Shown here one piece after another: positions 18,803 to 26,879 of a stretch of 64,000 bases of DNA (position 1 is the stretch's first letter; each line of letters begins with the position of its first letter). A model generated the notes under the pieces. That model was not told where the DNA came from, made no database searches, and was given only the letters and a program-made list of their open reading frames with translations. The stretch comes from RYN-230 sp963720645 (lineage in GTDB: Bacteria > Actinomycetota > Actinomycetes > Streptosporangiales > Streptosporangiaceae). A program made the translations under genes and the position numbers. The stretch covers positions 62,001-126,000 of the forward strand of contig CAVRFX010000012.1 of NCBI GenBank assembly GCA_963720645.1, in the 5' to 3' direction.

Positions 18803-20299
18803 TCAGCCGCCGTAGTGGCCGAAGTGGCGTGACATCCGTGCCCGGCGGTAGGCCATCATGCCCGCAGGTCCCGGGCCTGGCGAGAGCGCGCCGCCCGGGG
18901 GCAGGTCGGCGGGGTCGACGCCCACCCCCAGCAGGGTGCGGGTCACCGCCTGCGCGGCGTCGAGCAGGTCGTCCAGGGCCCGGGTCAGGTGCGCCCCGGT
19001 GACGGCGGTGAGGGCCGGGTCGTCGTGCAGTGATTCCAGCACGCTGCGCCGGATCAGCTCCTTGAGGAAGGACGCCGTGGTCCCGTCGGTGCGCTCCACG
19101 GCGATGTCCACATCCTCGTCGGAGAGGGCCAGCGGCACGTTCTGGCCGTAGAGCGTGAGCAGGCGCCTGCGGGCCGGGGCGTCGGGCAGGGCGATCTCGA
19201 CCGCGACGTCAACCCGTCCCGGCCGTGCCGCCAGCGCGGGCTCGAGCAGGTCGGCCCGGTTGGTGGTCAGCAGGAACAGCAAGTCGGCGTCGGGGGCCGC
19301 TCCGTCCATGGCGTCCAGCAAGTCGAACAGCACCGGGCTCGACGCCGGGCCGAGCGAGCGCTCCTCGGCGACCAGGTCAACGTCCTCCACGACGACGGCG
19401 GCAGGCTGCAGGGCGCGGGCCAGTTCAGTAACCGCGCCCACGGCGACCAGGGAACGGCCGGTCAGGACCAGGCGCGTGTAGCCGCTCATCTGGCCCAGCA
19501 GGTAGCGCGTGGTATGCGTCTTGCCCGTGCCGGGCGGACCGTAGAGCAGCAGCCCGCGCTTGAGGTGCTGCCCGGCGGCCAGCAGCGCGTCCCGGTGGCC
19601 GGCGACCCCCAGGGCGTGCCGCTCCACCCGGGCCAGTACGGTCCCGGGGAGCACGACCGCGTCGCGCCCGATGCCGGGCGGCCCGGCGAAGCTGAGGATG
19701 ACACCGCCCATCGGGTCGAGTGACACGTCGAGCAGGTGGCCGCGGTAGACGTTGAGTTCGTTGCGCAGCCGGTCCAGCTCGGCGAGCAGCCCCTGGGCCA
19801 GGTCAACCGGCAGCCCCGCGACCTCAACCTGCAGGCTGGGATCATGCTCGTTCGGGGCCTGGATCATCACGACGTAGCGGCCCAGCTGGTCGGTGACCAT
19901 CAGGACGGCCAGCCGCAGGCAGGCCAGCGTGGTGCCCGGCCCGTTCGGCAGGTCGGCCAGGGCCGGCGCCGTCAGCCGCAGCGGGGGCAGCGACTCGCCC
20001 GCGACCAGCTGCTGCAGCGTCAGGCCGCCGTAATGCGGCGGCAGGGCGATGCCGTGGACCTCCACCGTCCGGCCCGCGCCCGCTGACCACGCATCCAGCG
20101 CGGTCTGCAGATTGACGTGCTCGAACGGGGCCAGCACCCGCGTCACCACCGAATGACGCTCGCCGCCGGCCTGCAGGAAGCCGCGCACCAGCGCCGAAAC
20201 CTCGTTCTCCTCGGCGGACGGCCGGTGGATCCAGCCCAGGAAAGCCCGGAACGCGGCCGCAAACTCGCGGGCCTGCTGGTCTGGCGCCTGATCGGCCAC
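18803..20299 (-). CDS. AAA+ ATPase of unknown target, long N-terminal domain
   Basis: 498 residues from GTG 20299. Residues 1 to ~215 form an unrecognised domain containing a FEHVNLQTALDAW segment. An AAA+ module follows, with Walker A GPPGTGKT (254-261), Walker B VVVEDVD (302-308), sensor-1 LLTTNRADLLEPALAARPGRVD and a C-terminal helical lid. The order and the ALAARPGRVD arginine-finger region resemble FtsH/CDC48-type ATPases, but there is no peptidase domain. It stands alone with no obvious partner. It may act as an unfoldase or in vesicle/secretion-related remodelling (inference). Confidence 0.85.
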   Translation of the reverse strand: MADQAPDQQAREFAAAFRAFLGWIHRPSAEENEVSALVRGFLQAGGERHSVVTRVLAPFEHVNLQTALDAWSAGAGRTVEVHGIALPPHYGGLTLQQLVAGESLPPLRLTAPALADLPNGPGTTLACLRLAVLMVTDQLGRYVVMIQAPNEHDPSLQVEVAGLPVDLAQGLLAELDRLRNELNVYRGHLLDVSLDPMGGVILSFAGPPGIGRDAVVLPGTVLARVERHALGVAGHRDALLAAGQHLKRGLLLYGPPGTGKTHTTRYLLGQMSGYTRLVLTGRSLVAVGAVTELARALQPAAVVVEDVDLVAEERSLGPASSPVLFDLLDAMDGAAPDADLLFLLTTNRADLLEPALAARPGRVDVAVEIALPDAPARRRLLTLYGQNVPLALSDEDVDIAVERTDGTTASFLKELIRRSVLESLHDDPALTAVTGAHLTRALDDLLDAAQAVTRTLLGVGVDPADLPPGGALSPGPGPAGMMAYRRARMSRHFGHYGG

Positions 20300-20470
20300 A
20301 GCCTGGACCTCCAGCTCCGGCGGCCGTCGGCGGCGGCCGCGACACGAAGCCGAGCGTATCGGCTGCGGTCCCGATCGCCTAAGGCCCTGCGCTTAAGGCC
20401 CCGCGCTGGACCCCCGGATTTCTCCCCGGACAGCCCGGGATGGTCCCGGACGGCCTCCGGCGGGCTGGAC

Positions 20471-20522
20471 TTGACGCAACCAGAAGGTTGCTATAAATTT
20501 ATCGCAATCAGCTGGTTGCTAT
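20471..20522 (+). promoter_or_regulatory. Promoter with two 20-bp operator-like palindromes upstream of the SDR cluster
   Basis: TTGACG (20471-20476) and TATAAA (20492-20497) form a possible -35/-10 with a short 15-base spacer. Two related sites occupy 20475-20494 and 20503-20522: CGCAACCAGAAGGTTGCTAT and CGCAATCAGCTGGTTGCTAT, identical at 17 of 20 positions, each palindromic, with centres 28 bp apart. They overlap and follow the -10 box, as expected for a TetR/MarR-type repressor. The regulator itself is not adjacent. The remainder of the 308-bp gap before the SDR gene shows no gene. Confidence 0.65.
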
Positions 20523-20607
20523 AGCAGGGGTTCTTCCCCGCCTGGCTCGAGCACTGGCTGGACACCCCTGCTCCCCGGCCGGGAGCCCGCGCTACGCAGG
20601 AGGACGC

Positions 20608-21333
20608 ATGACACTCGAAGGCAAGGCAGTCCTGGTCACCGGGGCCAACCGGGGGATCGGCCAGGCTCTGGTCGAGGAAGCCCTGAACCGGGGGGCGGGG
20701 CGGGTATACGCCGGTACCCGCCAGCCGCTGGCTCACCCGGACAGGCGCGTCACGCCCCTGGCCCTGGAGGTGACCAGTGCGGCGCAGATTCAGGCGGCGG
20801 CCGGGAGGGTTGACTCCCTCGATCTCCTCATCAACAACGCCGGAATGGCGCTCTACGACGATCTCGGTGACCGTGGCGCGCTCGAGCAGCACCTCGAGGT
20901 CAACCTGTTCGGCACCTACGGCGTAACCCGCGCCTTCCTGCCGTTGCTCACTGATTCCCGGGGAGCCATCGTCAACAACCTGTCCCTGAACGCCCTCGCA
21001 CCCCTGCCGCTCATCCCCGCCTACGCGGTCTCCAAGGCGGCCGCGTTCTCCCTGACCCAATCGCTGCGGGCTCTGCTGGCCGGCCGGGGCGTGACAGTTC
21101 ATGCCGTCCTGACCGGCCCGACAGACACCGAGATGAACCGGGGCCTCAACATACCGAAGGCCTCCGCAGCGTCCGTGGCGCGAGCCATCTTCGACGGAGT
21201 GGAGATGGGGGAGGAGGACATCTTCCCCGATCCCCTGTCCCGGACCCTGGCGGACGACTGGCGTGCTGGCCCGGTCAAGGCGTTCGAGCGCCAGCTTGCG
21301 GAGTCCGTTGCCGCGGTACCTGCCACGTCATGA
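20608..21333 (+). CDS. SDR-family oxidoreductase
   Basis: 241 residues from ATG 20608, with GCAGGAGG upstream. Short-chain dehydrogenase/reductase: TGANRGIG cofactor loop (11-18), NNAG (76-79), catalytic Ser126, Tyr139 and Lys143 (YAVSK). The DI.DP segment replacing the usual substrate loop gives no substrate clue. It is the first gene of a three- or four-gene unit driven by the operator-bearing promoter at 20471; the stop overlaps the next start by 4 bp. Confidence 0.93.
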   Translation: MTLEGKAVLVTGANRGIGQALVEEALNRGAGRVYAGTRQPLAHPDRRVTPLALEVTSAAQIQAAAGRVDSLDLLINNAGMALYDDLGDRGALEQHLEVNLFGTYGVTRAFLPLLTDSRGAIVNNLSLNALAPLPLIPAYAVSKAAAFSLTQSLRALLAGRGVTVHAVLTGPTDTEMNRGLNIPKASAASVARAIFDGVEMGEEDIFPDPLSRTLADDWRAGPVKAFERQLAESVAAVPATS

Positions 21334-22133
21334 GCGGAAGGAGGGGCACCGTGCCCGGCACCGCCGGAAGCCCCCCGGGTAGCGCCGCGCAGCGCGGCGT
21401 GAGGCCGGCTTCCCGTACCGCGGTCCTGACGGGCGCTGGCCCGGCTGCCCTGCGGGGGGCCGGGATGGGGCCCGGGCCGGGGGCCGGCTGGTCGGCCACG
21501 ACGGCGGCCGCGCTGGGGGTGACGCTCGGGCTGGCCGCCGCGTGCTGGGTCGTCGCGGTCCGGCAGATGAGCGGGATGGACATGGGCGTGGCGACCCGGC
21601 TCGGGTCGTTCGCGTTCTTTGCTGCCCTGTGGGTGCCGATGATGGCGGCGATGATGCTGCCGGGCGCGGCCCCGGCGGTGGTGAGACGTGCCCGGGTCAG
21701 TGGCCGCCTGCGCGCCGTGCCGCCCTTCGTCGGCTCCTACCTGGCGGTCTGGGCGCTGGCGGGCGCCGCCGTGTACGTGCTGTACCGGCCGCACGGGACT
21801 CTCGCCGCCGGGGTGGCGGTGATCGTGGCCGGCGTCTACGAGCTCACGCCGGTCAAGCAGCACTTCCGCAGGCGCTGCCGGGAGAACGTCCGCTCCGGAT
21901 TCTCCTACGGGCTGTGCTGCGTCGGCTCGAGCGCCGGGCTGATGCTGGTGCTGGTGGCGGTGAGCGTCATGAGCGTCATCTGGATGGCCGTGATCACCGT
22001 CCTCGCCATCGGCCAGAAGCTGCTGCCCGCGAGGGCCGTCATCGACGTGCCACTGGCGCTGGCGATCGCCGGATTCGGGGTCCTGATCGTCAGCGCGCCC
22101 TCGTCGGTTCCCGGGCTCATCCCGCCGATGTGA
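21330..22133 (+). CDS. DUF2182 membrane protein (predicted metal-binding)
   Basis: 267 residues from ATG 21330, translationally coupled to the SDR gene. After a ~50-residue Ala/Gly-rich leader come the RQMSGMDMG and WVPMMAAMMLPGAAP motifs, then YELTPVKQHFRRRC and GLCCVGSSAGLMLVL. These match the DUF2182 family of integral membrane proteins annotated as predicted metal-binding. Five or six hydrophobic segments are visible. In many genomes DUF2182 lies next to DUF1326; here the next gene is DUF899 instead. Confidence 0.88.
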   Translation: MSGRRGTVPGTAGSPPGSAAQRGVRPASRTAVLTGAGPAALRGAGMGPGPGAGWSATTAAALGVTLGLAAACWVVAVRQMSGMDMGVATRLGSFAFFAALWVPMMAAMMLPGAAPAVVRRARVSGRLRAVPPFVGSYLAVWALAGAAVYVLYRPHGTLAAGVAVIVAGVYELTPVKQHFRRRCRENVRSGFSYGLCCVGSSAGLMLVLVAVSVMSVIWMAVITVLAIGQKLLPARAVIDVPLALAIAGFGVLIVSAPSSVPGLIPPM

Positions 22134-22190
22134 GACCTCACCGGGGCGTGCGGCACGCCCCGCCCGTCAGTGACATGAAGGAGAGAGGAA

Positions 22191-22958
22191 ATGACCGCTC
22201 ACCAGACCGGAACACGTGAAGAGTGGCTGGCCGCCCGGCTGGAGCTGCTCGAGGCCGAGAAGGCCCTGACCCGGCGCAGCGACGAACTCGCGCGCAGGCG
22301 GCAGGAACTGCCGTGGGTCCGGATTGACAAGGAGTACAGCTTCCAGGCCGATGAGGGCCCGGCCTCGCTCGCCGATCTCTTCGCCGGGCGCTCGCAGCTG
22401 CTTATCTACCACTTCATGTTCGGGTCCGCCTACACCGCAGGGTGCCCGTCCTGCTCGGCGATCGCGGACGGCTTCGACGGCTCCGTCGTCCACCTCGCGA
22501 ATCACGACGTCACGCTCTGCGCCGTGTCGCGGGCACCGCTGGCGGCACTGCAGGCGTACAAGCGGCGGATGGGCTGGAGCTTCCCCTGGGTGTCGTCGTC
22601 CGGCAGCGACTTCAACTATGACTTCCAGGCGGCGGTCACCGAGGAGCAGTGGGAGTCCGGGACCGCCGAGTACAACTTCCGCACGGCGGACTTCCGGCCG
22701 CCAGCCGGCCAGGACAGCTCCAGCCTCGACGAGTTCGCCTCGCGCATCGTCGGGACGGACTGGGCGACGTACCGGCGGGAAGGACCCGGCGTGAGCGCGT
22801 TCGCGCTCGAGGACGGCATTGTCTACCACACCTACTCGGCATACGAACGCGGGCTGGACGGGCTCTGGGGCATGTACCAGTGGCTCGACCGCGCACCACT
22901 CGGGCGCAACGAGAGCGGCCACTGGTGGCGCCGCCAGGACGAGTACGACAGCAAGTGA
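22191..22958 (+). CDS. DUF899 thioredoxin-like family protein
   Basis: 255 residues from ATG 22191, with GAGAGAGG upstream. The start (EEWLAARLELLEAEKALTR), YHFMFGSAYTAGCPSCSAIADG and the segment MGWSFPWVSSSGSDFNYDF are characteristic of DUF899, a family with a thioredoxin-like fold. The CPSC pair at about 85-88 occupies the redox position, although DUF899 activity is not established. It is 57 bp behind the DUF2182 gene and probably cotranscribed. Confidence 0.88.
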   Translation: MTAHQTGTREEWLAARLELLEAEKALTRRSDELARRRQELPWVRIDKEYSFQADEGPASLADLFAGRSQLLIYHFMFGSAYTAGCPSCSAIADGFDGSVVHLANHDVTLCAVSRAPLAALQAYKRRMGWSFPWVSSSGSDFNYDFQAAVTEEQWESGTAEYNFRTADFRPPAGQDSSSLDEFASRIVGTDWATYRREGPGVSAFALEDGIVYHTYSAYERGLDGLWGMYQWLDRAPLGRNESGHWWRRQDEYDSK

Positions 22959-22985
22959 CGGGACGGCCGGCGCCAGCGGGCGATA

Positions 22986-23594
22986 ATGGGCGGCGTGGAC
23001 ACCAGCCACTACAGCCTCGTCGCCGCGGCTGCCCAGGCGGCGGGTCCGTGCCCTCCTGGCGAGGAGGCGGCGTGGGGCCGCCGGGTCCACGGCCTGACCG
23101 TGGACCTGCACCTGATCGCCCAGCAGGCCAGGCAGGACATCGAGCGGCTGGAATCAGCCCGGACCTTCGTCGCGTTCCTGGAGAAGGTCGAGATCGAGGA
23201 ATCGAGCCGTCGCGGGCTGGTCACCCTGCGGCTGCCATCGGGCGAGAGTGAGCCGATCCGCACCGAGCACGCGGACACCGACCGGGGACGGGCGCTGATC
23301 GAGCGCGCCCGATCCCTGGAAGGACGGTGGGTGCTCGTCTACCGCTACAACGAGCGGAAGGCCGGGCAGCGGAACCAGTCGGTCCGGATGCTGGCCCACC
23401 TGATGGATCTCGGCGCAGAGGCCGCCGTGCCCGGCACCACGGCGAAGAAGATGGTCCTGCAGGAGGCGGGCGGGGACGTGGCGCGCGCCCAGGACGCCTG
23501 GGTGACCGCGGGCCTGCCGGGAAACGGCCCGGTGACCGCCGACCAGCTGGAGCAGGCGCGGGCGGCCGCGCGGGATACCCCGGCCAGCAGCTGA
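22986..23594 (+). CDS. Hypothetical protein, unrecognised
   Basis: 202 residues from ATG 22986; GTG 22995 is an alternative start. I do not recognise the family. The N-terminal helix-rich part is followed by LVTLRLPSGESEPIRTEHADTDRGRALIERARSL with GRWVLVYRYNE, which looks like a small beta-barrel/OB-type segment. The C-terminus LMDLGAEAA through DVARAQDAWVTAGLPG is helical. No membrane segment or signal peptide is present. It follows DUF899 by 27 bp, so it may end the operon. The first of the dispersed motifs begins 58 bp downstream. Confidence 0.7.
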   Translation: MGGVDTSHYSLVAAAAQAAGPCPPGEEAAWGRRVHGLTVDLHLIAQQARQDIERLESARTFVAFLEKVEIEESSRRGLVTLRLPSGESEPIRTEHADTDRGRALIERARSLEGRWVLVYRYNERKAGQRNQSVRMLAHLMDLGAEAAVPGTTAKKMVLQEAGGDVARAQDAWVTAGLPGNGPVTADQLEQARAAARDTPASS

Positions 23595-23652
23595 GAGGGC
23601 TGTGTCACGCAAGTTCGCTGCCCGCGCCCCTGGGCGCCGGATAGCGGGTTCT

Positions 23653-23669
23653 GATAACAGCAAGATGCG
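23653..23669 (+). repeat. Dispersed 17-bp motif, copy 2
   Basis: GATAACAGCAAGATGCG, 260 bp upstream of the recombinase-like gene. A TTATC 16 bp further on could pair with its GATAA. Confidence 0.75.
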
Positions 23670-23718
23670 GGGCCCTTATCGCCTCGAGCCTCGTCTGGTA
23701 CCCGGCCTCATGGAGGTA

Positions 23719-23735
23719 GATAACAGCAAGAAGCG
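23719..23735 (+). repeat. Dispersed 17-bp motif, copy 3
   Basis: GATAACAGCAAGAAGCG, same orientation as copy 2 and 66 bp downstream of it. Confidence 0.75.
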
Positions 23736-23869
23736 AGGGGTTGAGGGCCCGCCTTCCCCGGTGCAGGTTTCTTGAGGTCCGGGGTGAACCGATCCGGACC
23801 GGAGTGGTTCGAACCGGATCTACCCGGACCACTGAATCGCAGCAGGAAACGGGCCGCGGGCCGGGGGAG

Positions 23870-23886
23870 CGCGTCTTGCTGTTATC
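23870..23886 (-). repeat. Dispersed 17-bp motif, copy 4 (inverted)
   Basis: Reverse-strand GATAACAGCAAGACGCG, ending 26 bp before the ATG of the recombinase-like gene. It overlaps a possible promoter (TTGCTG at 23876), so it could be an autoregulatory site (inference). Confidence 0.75.
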
Positions 23887-23912
23887 GCCAGGATTGGATA
23901 TCGTCAGGGAAC

Positions 23913-24764
23913 ATGCCAGCCCTCGACGAGCGCGTACCGGCCCGCGACGCTGTAGACGAGTTCATCCGGGACCTGGCCGGCCGCCAGCTCACGGTCACCA
24001 CCCGGCGGATTCGAAGGCACTACCTCGACGAATACCTGCAGCATGCCCAGCAGGCCACCGGCGCCATCGAGATGACTCTCGGCGAGCTCCTGGACCCGGC
24101 GCGAACCGATGCGTGGCTCAGCGACGCGGCCGCGGGCAGGACCCGTACCCGCAACACGCTCCGCGGTCCCGACGCCGCCGCGTACACCAACTCCATGCGC
24201 GTGCGTGCCGCCTCCTACAACGCCTTTGCTGACTTCCTCGGCCGGCCGGGGCGCCGGGACAGCCAGCCGCCTGCCCGCGGCTACTACCTGACCCCGGCCG
24301 ATACCGAGCGCCTTCTGCGTGACCTGGCCGCCCGCAGGCCCGTCCACGCCAACGCCGTCACCTGCCTGCGCACGGCTGCCGTGGCCGCGCTGGTCGCCGA
24401 GACCGGGCGCTCTGTCCCCGAACTGGCGGGCCTCCAGGTCAGGGCGCTGCACCTGGACGGCGAGGCACAAGTCAACCTCGCCGACAGCACCTGCCCGCTC
24501 GGCGGCCCGACGGTGCAGATCCTCACCCGGTGGCTCGATGCCCGCGCAGCGATCATCGCCGAGCTGCAGGGCAGCGATCCTGGTCACTTGTGGATCCCGA
24601 CCAAGCCCGGGCGGCCCCGCGGCGGCCGCGAAGCCGTTAAGCCCGGCCTGACGCCAGCCGCGGTCCGCACCCTCCATGCCGCCCACCGCACTCTCGTCAG
24701 GCAGGTTCTCGGCACCCCGCTGCGTCCCGGCGCCCTGCACGTGCCAGACCCGTCCCGCCCGTGA
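23913..24764 (+). CDS. Degenerate tyrosine-recombinase-like DNA-binding protein
   Basis: 283 residues from ATG 23913; the open frame extends upstream to 23772, but the motif-bearing leader is not convincing coding sequence. The N-terminal ~115 residues are helical and resemble a SAM-like core-binding domain (AVDEFIRDLAGRQLT, ASYNAFADFLG). Residues 150-235 resemble the catalytic fold: ETGRSVPELAGLQVRALHLDG corresponds to the box-I region TGLRxSELxxL of tyrosine recombinases, but Arg is shifted by one. RTLHAAHRTLVRQVLG at 252-267 is a weak echo of the HxLRH box, and no nucleophilic Tyr follows. I infer a DNA-binding but non-catalytic relative. It is surrounded by three copies of a 17-bp motif. 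Confidence 0.6.
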   Translation: MPALDERVPARDAVDEFIRDLAGRQLTVTTRRIRRHYLDEYLQHAQQATGAIEMTLGELLDPARTDAWLSDAAAGRTRTRNTLRGPDAAAYTNSMRVRAASYNAFADFLGRPGRRDSQPPARGYYLTPADTERLLRDLAARRPVHANAVTCLRTAAVAALVAETGRSVPELAGLQVRALHLDGEAQVNLADSTCPLGGPTVQILTRWLDARAAIIAELQGSDPGHLWIPTKPGRPRGGREAVKPGLTPAAVRTLHAAHRTLVRQVLGTPLRPGALHVPDPSRP

Positions 24765-24805
24765 CCCATCAGCAGGCCGGTCCACCGGCCGGGGGAGAGG
24801 CCCCG

Positions 24806-24861
24806 GTTCGTGATCAACCGATTGGTGCTGCTGGGACAGCACCAATCGGTTGATCACGAAC
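24806..24861. repeat. 25-bp perfect inverted repeat (large hairpin)
   Basis: Arms 24806-24830 and 24837-24861 are perfect reverse complements around the six-base loop CTGGGA. Each arm includes TGATCA and ACCGATTGGT-like sequence and is less GC-rich than its surroundings. It lies 41 bp after the recombinase-like gene. It could be a bidirectional terminator, an element end or a recombination/binding site. It is much longer than the ordinary terminator that follows at 25033. The rest of the 320-bp gap holds no gene. Confidence 0.85.
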
Positions 24862-25032
24862 ACGGGAAGCGCTGCGGGGACAACACCGGTAACGCGAGTC
24901 ACGCTGACCTCAGGAGCATCGGGCCGGGGAACCCTGCGGGCCGTCCGGCCTAGTTCGCGGGCATTCACGGTCGTAGGAGCAACCCAAATCGACCGCGTTC
25001 GGCTTGCCATCAGCCGGGCCTGGCGCGGGCCT

Positions 25033-25058
25033 GGCCCAGGATCAGATGATCCTGGGCC
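25033..25058 (-). terminator. 12-bp stem hairpin terminator
   Basis: GGCCCAGGATCA pairs perfectly with TGATCCTGGGCC around two bases, 27 bp beyond the stop of the decarboxylase-family gene on the minus strand. Confidence 0.65.
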
Positions 25059-25084
25059 GGGCCGGGCCGGGATCCGGCTGCCGG

Positions 25085-25570
25085 TCAGCTGGCCATGCTG
25101 GCGAACATGCCGGGCTGGTAGGAACCCCCCTGCTGGTGCACGATCACAGCGAGCCGGTTGGTCGCGTTGATCAAGGCGACCAGGGAGACCAGCGCGGCAA
25201 TCTGGTCGTCGTCGTAGTGCTTGCGCACCTGGGCCCAGGTCTCGTCGGACACGCCGTGCTGGGCGTCGGCGAGCCGGGTGCCTTCCTCGGTGAGCGCCAG
25301 CGCGGCCCGCTCGGCCTCGGTGAACACCGTGGACTCGCGCCAGGCAGCGACCAGGTTGATCCGGAGCGAGGTTTCGCCGGCGGCCGCGGCCTCCTTGGTG
25401 TGGATGTCGAGGCACCAGCCGCAGCCGTTGATCTGGCTGGCGCGCATGCTCACCAGCTCCCGGATGGCCCTGGGCAGCGGCGACTGCTCGATCACCAGGG
25501 CGACGTTGTAGATCCGGCGGCCGATCCTGGCGCCGATCTCGTTCGTGAACAGGTCGATACGGGGTTCCAT
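25085..25570 (-). CDS. Carboxymuconolactone decarboxylase/AhpD-like protein (ECF41-linked)
   Basis: 161 residues from ATG 25570. The redox pair and base are in SQINGCGWCLDIHTKEA (CxxC then His), which is the AhpD/CMD peroxidase-like signature. ALTNATNRLAV-like sequence at the end (ALINATNRLAVIVHQ) is also typical. CMD-family proteins are the classic partner of ECF41 sigma factors. It is divergent from an ECF41 gene and has a TGTCACA promoter element at 25659-25665. Confidence 0.92.
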   Translation of the reverse strand: MEPRIDLFTNEIGARIGRRIYNVALVIEQSPLPRAIRELVSMRASQINGCGWCLDIHTKEAAAAGETSLRINLVAAWRESTVFTEAERAALALTEEGTRLADAQHGVSDETWAQVRKHYDDDQIAALVSLVALINATNRLAVIVHQQGGSYQPGMFASMAS

Positions 25571-25638
25571 GACGTCGTCCTCACTCGTGAAGTCGCATGC
25601 CGTGCTGATCGCCCGCGCGGCGTCCTGACGAACATGGA

Positions 25639-25665
25639 GATGCCGCCGCCCCGGGATTTGTGACA
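25639..25665 (-). promoter_or_regulatory. ECF41-type promoter for the CMD gene
   Basis: On the minus strand, TGTCACA (25665-25659), 16 bases, then CATC (25642-25639). The established ECF41 consensus is TGTCACA about 16 bp from CGTC; one base of the -10 differs. It lies 69 bp before the CMD start. Confidence 0.6.
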
Positions 25666-25712
25666 GCGCCGGCAGGTGACGTGCGCCTGCGATCGCGGGG
25701 GTCACAAAGCGG

Positions 25713-25739
25713 TGTCACAAAGCGGCCGGGACCGGCGTC
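25713..25739 (+). promoter_or_regulatory. ECF41-type promoter for the first sigma gene
   Basis: TGTCACA (25713-25719), 16 bases, CGTC (25736-25739) is an exact match to the ECF41 consensus, upstream of the sigma gene at 25784. Thirteen bases earlier a GGTCACA forms a partial direct duplication of the -35 region. Confidence 0.75.
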
Positions 25740-25783
25740 TTGTGCGTGTGGCACAGTCGGGAGCGATCAGGCAGGAGGCAGCG

Positions 25784-26721
25784 ATGAGCGAGCGCAGCGA
25801 GCCAGCAGCGGGCGCAGCCGGGCCGCCCGCCCGTGGCGGCCGGATGGATTGCGCCACCGAGGCGTTCGTCGCCCACCGCAACCTGCTGTTCACCGTCGCC
25901 TACGAGATGCTCGGCTCGGCAGCCGACGCCGAAGACGTCCTGCAGGAGACCTGGCTGCGGTGGGCGGGCGTCGATCTCGGCACCGTGCGGGATCAGCGTG
26001 CGTACCTGGTCAAGATCACCACCCGGCAGGCGCTGAGCCGCCTGCGCACGCTGGGCCAGCGCAAGGAGTCCTACGTCGGCCCCTGGCTGCCCGAGCCGCT
26101 GCTGACCGCGCCCGACGTGGCCGAGGATGCCGAGCTGGCCGACAGCGTCTCGATGGCGATGCTGCTGGTGCTAGAGACGCTCACGCCGGCCGAGCGGGCG
26201 GTGTTCGTGCGGCGCGAGGTCTTCGATCTGGGGTACGGCGAGATCGCGGAGGCTGTCGGCAAGAGCCCGGCGGCGGTCCGCCAGATCGCGCACCGGGCCC
26301 GGGCACACGTCGCTGCACGCCGTCCGCGCGGGGCCGTGTCTGCAGCCGAGACCCGCAGCGCGCTGGACGCGTTCCAGCGGGCGGTCGAAACGGGCGATCT
26401 GCAGGGCCTGCTCGACATGCTCGCGCCGGATGCCGTCCTCCTGACGGACGGCGGCGGGGTCAAGCGCGCCGCGGTGCGGCCCATCGCCGGGCCGGCCGGG
26501 TGGCGCGCCTGCTGGCTGTCGGCCTGACCAGGATCAGCGGCGAGGTGTCGGTCGAGCCGGTGCAGATCAACGGCCGTCCGGCTCTGATCATCCGGCTCAA
26601 CGGGGAGATCGAGCACCTCGTGGCGGTGCGGATCGACGACGGCCTGATCACCGGGCTCTACATCGTGCGCAATCCTGAGAAGCTGTCGCGACTCGAGCGG
26701 GAGACCGCGGTCAGCCGCTGA
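25784..26721 (+). CDS. ECF41-family sigma factor with SnoaL-like extension, frameshifted
   Basis: Sigma region 2 (LLFTVAYEMLGSAADAEDVLQETWLRW) and region 4 (LTPAERAVFVRREVFDLGYGEIAEAVGKSPAAVRQ) are followed by the C-terminal extension with the ECF41 signature DGGGVK and the end NPEKL. The frame changes near 26488. Adding one G to a GGG run restores PIAGAGRVARLLAVG, and the length becomes 312 residues. In ECF41 the C-terminal SnoaL-like domain contacts the core and controls activity, so no separate anti-sigma is expected. ATG 25784 has AGGAGG upstream. The self-promoter suggests autoregulation. Confidence 0.88.
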
Positions 26722-26809
26722 GCCCGCGGAACTCCGCCGGCGCCCCGCCAGACGGGCGGCCCGCGCCGGCCTGGTTCCCCGCGCCAGAATCTGGACGGCC
26801 ATCGTCCGG

Positions 26810-26836
26810 TGTCACAGGCGGCTGGGCTGTCTTGTC
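26810..26836 (+). promoter_or_regulatory. ECF41-type promoter for the epimerase/second sigma operon
   Basis: TGTCACA (26810-26816), 16 bases, TGTC (26833-26836). The -35 is exact and the -10 has one mismatch to CGTC. It lies 44 bp upstream of the epimerase start. Confidence 0.6.
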
Positions 26837-26879
26837 TCGGGTAGCGAAAGCAGGCTACCGAGCCGGGAAGGTGATGGTC

